The position numbers and the translations under genes are program-made. Of a stretch of DNA of 8,944 nt, positions 5,689 to 8,944 are shown piece after piece (the stretch's first letter is position 1; each line of letters opens with the position of its first letter). The DNA is from CF-118 sp035934385 (GTDB lineage Bacteria; Chloroflexota; Dormibacteria; Dormibacterales; Dormibacteraceae). The notes below the pieces were generated by a model. The model did no database searches. It had not been told where the DNA came from and was given only the letters and a program-made list of their open reading frames with translations. Where the stretch lies: the NCBI GenBank assembly GCA_035934385.1, contig DASYXY010000089.1, positions 1-8,944 of the forward strand, given 5' to 3'.

Positions 5689-6681
5689 ATGAAGGCCGAC
5701 GCGCATCGCCCGCCCGTCGCGCCTGACCGCCTGCGGCTCGGCCTGATCCTTCCGACGTGGACGACCACCGACGTGCGCTGGGCGGAGGTCCTGGAGATCG
5801 CGGCCCTCGCCGAGCAGGTCGGATTCGACTCGGTGTGGGTCAGCGACCACCTGCTGCTGCCGAGCAACAACGCGGAGCTCAAGCGCCGCGCAGGAGTCGA
5901 TTTTCCCGACGATCCTGACGTGGAGCTCGAGGGCTACCTCGAGTGCTTCACCACGATGGCGGCGCTTGCGGCAGCCGTCCCACGAGTCGACATCGGCTCC
6001 TTCGTCGCGAGCACGGGCTACCGCAACGCCGGCCTGATGGCCAAGATGGCCGTCACGATCGACGACATCAGCGGCGGCAGGCTCATCCTCGGGGTCGGAT
6101 CAGGTGACTCGGAGGGCGAGCACCGCACGTTCGGCTTTCCGACCGAGCAGCGCGTGGGACGTTTCGAAGAAGCGCTGCAGATCACCAGGAAGCTGTTCGC
6201 GAACGAGTCTGTCGATTTCGACAGCAAGCACCACCAGCTGCAGGGCGCGAAGCTTCTGCCTGGCGCCCACAGGCACGGCGGCCCGCCGATCATGATCGGG
6301 ACTCTCAACCCGAAAGCGCGCATGCAACGCCTCGTGGCGCAGTACGCCGACATCTGGAACGGATGGCTCGGCTACACGGACGCGAGCCCGGAGTCGGCGA
6401 AGACACAGCTGAGCATCATCGACGGCGCCTGCGGCGAGCACGGTCGCGACCCGAACACCCTGACGGCCACCACCGCGGTCCGAAGCGCGATGCCGGGCTC
6501 GGGCTACACCCCCAGGCCGGACGAGAATCCGCTGCAGGGCCCGCCGCGGCAGATGGCAGACACCCTCCGCGGCCACGCCAGGCTGGGCATCGCAGAGGTG
6601 CAGGTGGCGCTGACCATGGGCGGGCCCGAAGGCGTTCGCGCCTTCGCTCCGGTCATCGACGAGCTCAGGTCGAAGAGCTGA
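5689..6681 (+). CDS. LLM-class (luciferase-like) flavin/F420-dependent oxidoreductase
   Basis: This 330-residue TIM-barrel enzyme belongs to the bacterial luciferase-like superfamily. Members are FMN-dependent monooxygenases or F420-dependent dehydrogenases and reductases acting on alcohols, sulfur compounds or xenobiotics. Signatures seen are 'LRLGLILPTW' (residues 15-24), 'GFDSVWVSDHLLLP' (45-58), 'FVASTGYRNAGLMAKMAVTI' (105-124) running into the family hallmark 'SGGRLILGVGSG' (128-139), then 'RFEEALQI' (158-165) and 'PPIMIGTLNPK' after residue 200. The pattern fits the F420-dependent subgroup, though FMN use cannot be excluded. ATG 5689 is chosen over the earlier ATG at 5662 because that extension would cross the divergent PPOX promoter and start. 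The TGA stop (6679-6681) overlaps the putative CTG start of the next gene. The two enzymes probably form a two-gene operon and may act on related substrates. Confidence 0.93.
   Translation: MKADAHRPPVAPDRLRLGLILPTWTTTDVRWAEVLEIAALAEQVGFDSVWVSDHLLLPSNNAELKRRAGVDFPDDPDVELEGYLECFTTMAALAAAVPRVDIGSFVASTGYRNAGLMAKMAVTIDDISGGRLILGVGSGDSEGEHRTFGFPTEQRVGRFEEALQITRKLFANESVDFDSKHHQLQGAKLLPGAHRHGGPPIMIGTLNPKARMQRLVAQYADIWNGWLGYTDASPESAKTQLSIIDGACGEHGRDPNTLTATTAVRSAMPGSGYTPRPDENPLQGPPRQMADTLRGHARLGIAEVQVALTMGGPEGVRAFAPVIDELRSKS
6667..6680 (+). promoter_or_regulatory. Shine-Dalgarno-like AGGT before a CTG start
   Basis: AGGT at 6667-6670 lies 7 nt before CTG 6678-6680. CTG overlaps the upstream TGA as CTGA. 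No ATG, GTG or TTG is available in this frame between about 6590 and the ATG at 6747, so this is the best candidate start for the downstream gene. Confidence 0.45.
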
Positions 6682-7187
6682 GGCTCGACCACGTCGCCTT
6701 CGCGGTCTGGGACCTGGCGAAGGCGGCGACGTTCTGGTCCGAGGTCATGCAGGGCGAGTACCGGCAGGGCGACGCCAACTGGAGCGGCGGTTTCGCGTTC
6801 GCCCAGTTCTCGTTTCGAGGTGGCGGCCGCGTGGAGCTCCTGGCACCGGGCAATGACCCCACTGGATTCGTTGTCAAGTTCCTGCAGCGTCACGGGGAAG
6901 GAGTTCATCACCTCACCTTCGTCGTGGACGATCTTCACGCCGAGGTTCAGCGGCTGCGCGCCGCCGGGCAGCACGTGTTCGGCGAGAACTACACGAACCC
7001 GCACTGGATGGAGGCTTTCGTGAGCCCTGGACTCGACGGCAGCCGGGTGCTCATCCAGCTGGCGGAGTCGGACCAGACGGCCGAAGAGCAGGACCACGAC
7101 TGGCGCCGCCACTCACTCGCGACGGTGCTGGAGGTGGCTGCTAGCCTCGGAGCAGGTGCTTCTGGATCTTCCCGGTCGGGGTCTTAG
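6678..7187 (+). CDS. VOC-superfamily protein (methylmalonyl-CoA-epimerase/glyoxalase-like), CTG start
   Basis: This 169-residue protein has two beta-alpha-beta-beta-beta modules of the vicinal oxygen chelate fold. Members are epimerases, lyases or dioxygenases with a metal bound by four side chains. Module one starts 'RLDHVAFAVWDL' (His5) and ends 'GRVELLAPG' (Glu53). Module two is 'GVHHLTFVVDD' (His77/His78) and ends 'SRVLIQLAES' (Gln127). At the last ligand position relatives usually have Glu ('LIEL'), so the set here is His, Glu, His, Gln. About 35 C-terminal residues beyond the fold are polar and lie partly antisense to the ligase gene. The family consensus N-terminus 'M-LDHVAI' fits a start at CTG 6678. 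The next ATG (6747) would remove the first strand and His5. It is translationally coupled to the luciferase-like gene and overlaps the convergent ligase by 47 bases. Substrate unknown. Confidence 0.82.
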   Translation: MRLDHVAFAVWDLAKAATFWSEVMQGEYRQGDANWSGGFAFAQFSFRGGGRVELLAPGNDPTGFVVKFLQRHGEGVHHLTFVVDDLHAEVQRLRAAGQHVFGENYTNPHWMEAFVSPGLDGSRVLIQLAESDQTAEEQDHDWRRHSLATVLEVAASLGAGASGSSRSGS

Positions 7188-8646
7188 GCAGCTCGGCGAT
7201 CACCTCGACCACGTCCGGCACCATGAACTTCGGTACGCGTCCGCGCAAGAACGAGCGCAGCTCCTCCGGCTCGAGCGACGCTCCCGGCTTCAGCACGACC
7301 ACGATCTTGAGGTCGTCCTCGGTCGACGCTGATTTCACTGCCACCGCCGCGCACTCGAGCACGGCCGGGTGCGCGACGACCTCGCGCTCGACCTCGAATG
7401 AGGAGATGTTCTCGCCGCGCCGGCGGATGTAGTCCTTGATCCGGTCGACGAAGTAGTAGTTCCCGCGCACGTCCTTACGGAACGCGTCGCCTGTGTGCAG
7501 CCACAGGTTGCGGAACAGGCGAACGCTGGCTGCGGGGTTGCGGTGATATTCGGTGGCGATCACCCAGGGCTCGGAGGCGCGCACCACGAGCTCGCCTACC
7601 GCGCCCTCGGGCACCTCGCGGTCGTTGTCGTCGACGATCCGGATGTCGAAGCCTGGCAGCGCGCGGCCGGCGATTCCGGGCTCTGTGACCTCGTAGTCGC
7701 TGATGATCGGGACATTCACCTCCGTCGACCCGTAGCACGTGCAGACGCGCACCCCGAAACGTCGCCGGAAGCCGTCCACGTCGTCGATGAGCGGCACCAG
7801 CAACATCCTGTCCATCGGGTTATCGATGTCGTCTGGTTTCGGTTCCTGGCGCGCGAGGAAGTTGGCCATCGCGCCGAGCAGGAAGCTCGCGCTCGCCCCG
7901 GACTCGCGCACCGTCGCCCAGAAGTCGTTGACGCTGAACCGCCGGCGCACGATCGCGGTGGCGCCGACCTGCAGGCTCGCGTAGACGAGCGCCCACTGGC
8001 CGGCGATGTGAAAGAGCGGCAGCGGCGCGAAATAGACGTCCCCCTCCGCCAGCTGCATCGCCTCGCCCGCGTGCTGCGCGTATGTGTACGCGTGCGCATG
8101 GGCGACGCGCACGCCCTTCGAGGGACCGGTCGTGCCGGAGGTGTACATGATCGCGACGATGTCGTGCTCGGCCGCCGTGACGATGTCATCTCGCGGCAGC
8201 TCGGTCGCACCTGCGAACGCTGCGTCCCAGCTCGTCCCGGTCACCAGCATCTGACGCAGGTCGCCGTGGTCGGCACCGAGAGCGTCGACACGCGGGACGT
8301 ACGCCGGATCGATCAGCATCAACCACGCGCTGGAGTCCTTCACCTGGTGGCGCAGGATCTCGCCCAGGTACTCCGTGTTGACAGGCACCTGGATCGCTCC
8401 GATGAAAGCCAGGCCAAGCCAGGCGTCCACGAACTCGATCGTGTTGTCGAGCATCACCAGCACCGGCTCGCCGGCCTTCACGCCCTGCTCGGCGAATACG
8501 GCCGCCGCCCGCCGCGCCCGCGACCACAGGTCGCTGTAGGTGTAGGCGGCGATGCCAAAGTCGATCGCTTTCCGGTCGGCCCACCGCTCGGCCCCGGCCT
8601 CCAGGACCTGGGCCACGGTCCGCGCCGTCTTGACGGACGTCGCCAT
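7141..8646 (-). CDS. AMP-forming acyl-CoA ligase (CaiC-like)
   Basis: This 501-residue member of the ANL adenylate-forming superfamily activates a carboxylic acid with ATP to the acyl-AMP and then the CoA thioester. Core motifs are intact: P-loop YTSGTTGPSKG (168-178), 'PLPLFHIAGQ' (208-217), YGSTE (305-309), 'LHTGD' (383-387), hinge 'DRIKDYIRRRGENISSFEVE' (401-420) and the catalytic Lys493 in 'PTGKIQK'. 'RRRGENISSFEVE' resembles the crotonobetaine/carnitine-CoA ligase group (CaiC), but specificity cannot be read from this. ATG 8646 is favoured: TAGGAT ends 7 nt upstream, and AGGA within it could alternatively act as a Shine-Dalgarno at 8-nt spacing. The frame remains open to 8931, but that is antisense to the second SDR. 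It points toward the VOC gene, overlapping its 3' end, and diverges from the SDR with 34 bases between starts. No membrane segment is seen; it is cytosolic. Confidence 0.94.
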   Translation of the reverse strand: MATSVKTARTVAQVLEAGAERWADRKAIDFGIAAYTYSDLWSRARRAAAVFAEQGVKAGEPVLVMLDNTIEFVDAWLGLAFIGAIQVPVNTEYLGEILRHQVKDSSAWLMLIDPAYVPRVDALGADHGDLRQMLVTGTSWDAAFAGATELPRDDIVTAAEHDIVAIMYTSGTTGPSKGVRVAHAHAYTYAQHAGEAMQLAEGDVYFAPLPLFHIAGQWALVYASLQVGATAIVRRRFSVNDFWATVRESGASASFLLGAMANFLARQEPKPDDIDNPMDRMLLVPLIDDVDGFRRRFGVRVCTCYGSTEVNVPIISDYEVTEPGIAGRALPGFDIRIVDDNDREVPEGAVGELVVRASEPWVIATEYHRNPAASVRLFRNLWLHTGDAFRKDVRGNYYFVDRIKDYIRRRGENISSFEVEREVVAHPAVLECAAVAVKSASTEDDLKIVVVLKPGASLEPEELRSFLRGRVPKFMVPDVVEVIAELPKTPTGKIQKHLLRG

Positions 8647-8673
8647 GACCGAAATCCTAGTGGCGGATAGGCT
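8645..8673 (+). promoter_or_regulatory. Putative promoter of the second SDR gene
   Basis: ATGACC (8645-8650, four of six matches to TTGACA) is followed after 17 nt by TAGGCT (8668-8673), which ends 7 nt before the ATG at 8681. No Shine-Dalgarno follows, so a leaderless message is likely. The -35 overlaps the start codon of the divergent ligase, so the two promoters probably compete. Confidence 0.5.
8654..8659 (-). promoter_or_regulatory. Putative -10 hexamer TAGGAT for the acyl-CoA ligase
   Basis: The minus strand reads TAGGAT, ending 7 nt before the ATG at 8646, the same spacing as for the PPOX gene. The -35 region is weak. The hexamer lies inside the spacer of the opposing promoter. Confidence 0.45.
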
Positions 8674-8680
8674 TGCGGGC

Positions 8681-8944
8681 ATGAAAGATGGACTGGAAGG
8701 CAAGGTCGCCCTGGTCACCGGTGCAAGCCGCGGCATCGGCGCCGCGATCGCCAGGGAGCTGGCCGCTGCGGGCGCCCACGTGGCGCTCGCGGGCCGCGAG
8801 GAATCGACGCTGCAGGAAACGGCGCGGTCGCTGCCCAAAGGCAACCGTGCGCTGGCTGTGAAGGCCGATGTCGCGGACACAGCTGACCTCGACCGCCTGG
8901 TCGCCAAGGTCGTCACAGAGCTCGGCGGCATCGACGTGCTCGTC
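8681..8944 (+). CDS. Partial SDR-family dehydrogenase/reductase (3' end outside window)
   Basis: The first 88 codons of a classical short-chain dehydrogenase are present; the frame is open to the last base. The Rossmann motif TGASRGIG is at residues 13-20, followed by 'GAHVALAGRE' and 'KADVADTADLDRLV', and the window ends at 'GGIDVLV', just before the expected NNAG. The catalytic Ser-Tyr-Lys lies beyond the edge. Arg39 after strand two suggests NADP(H). It is a second SDR alongside the one at 3254-4081, but 'SRGIG' against 'GRGIG' and a different cofactor loop indicate it is not a recent duplicate. It is divergent from the acyl-CoA ligase and could act on a CoA-linked hydroxy intermediate, which is inference. 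Confidence 0.9.
   Translation, partial: MKDGLEGKVALVTGASRGIGAAIARELAAAGAHVALAGREESTLQETARSLPKGNRALAVKADVADTADLDRLVAKVVTELGGIDVLV

Noticed and set aside
6363..6677. A possible frameshift fusion of the luciferase-like enzyme with the VOC protein, because the VOC frame is open far upstream
   Set aside because: The upstream part reads as a shadow frame of the luciferase-like gene, no slippery heptamer is seen near 6670, and a coupled restart at CTGA explains the arrangement.
7495..8670. A 391-codon rightward open frame opposite the acyl-CoA ligase
   Set aside because: The composition is typical of antisense frames (many His, Arg, Asp, Val) and no domain is visible, while the ligase on the other strand has all its core motifs.
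8647..8931. A 95-residue N-terminal extension of the acyl-CoA ligase
   Set aside because: It is antisense to the second SDR, is Ser/Ala/Thr-rich without a motif, and family length and promoter position support ATG 8646.
1..8944. Mobile element, CRISPR, tRNA or defence-system signatures
   Set aside because: I looked for transposase or integrase motifs, regularly spaced repeats, tRNA-like cloverleaf ends and nuclease/helicase domains on both strands and saw none.

Overview
This window is high in GC (I estimate about two thirds, not counted). It is tightly packed with small-molecule oxidoreductase genes, and no gene-free stretch exceeds about 50 bases. I see no tRNA, rRNA, CRISPR, insertion sequence or phage gene. 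Three things suggest a soil-type, high-GC bacterium: several enzymes of families that often use cofactor F420 (PPOX-type split barrel, luciferase-like, DUF385/DUF2255-like), very short divergent spacers, and start codons lying 7-8 nt downstream of TANNNT hexamers, as expected for leaderless mRNAs. Actinomycetota fit best. Chloroflexota or Dormibacterota-like lineages are also possible, and the taxonomy is inference only.

Layout. (1) Bases 1-410: the 5' end of a leftward gene that looks like a SnoaL/NTF2-type protein, divergent from a small rightward protein with a DCC motif. (2) Bases 407-4081: a leftward four-gene operon read from right to left: SDR dehydrogenase, 12-TM MFS transporter, BBE-type FAD oxidase, and a small split-barrel F420/flavin protein. 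The genes overlap by 46 (or lie 8 nt apart, depending on the MFS start), 4 and 4 bases. (3) Bases 4132-5265: a rightward DAO-type FAD oxidoreductase, divergent from the SDR and convergent with the next gene. (4) Bases 5262-5663: a leftward PPOX-class oxidoreductase. (5) Bases 5689-7187: a rightward pair, a luciferase-like monooxygenase followed by a VOC-superfamily protein that appears to start at CTG. (6) Bases 7141-8646: a leftward acyl-CoA ligase, divergent from (7) a second SDR that is cut by the window end at 8944.

How the genes may work together. Five flavin or deazaflavin enzymes, two SDRs, a VOC protein, an acyl-CoA ligase and a permease together look like a catabolic or detoxification locus: import, oxidation of alcohol, amine or ring groups, CoA activation. 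No substrate can be named from the sequence.

The most unusual features are regulatory and architectural. At two divergent junctions the opposing -10 hexamers overlap by a shared TA with identical geometry. At two convergent junctions one CTAG palindrome provides the stop codons of both genes. All three 4-base same-strand overlaps have the form NTGA, which supports a CTG start for the VOC gene. I do not see a clearly new defence or mobile system.
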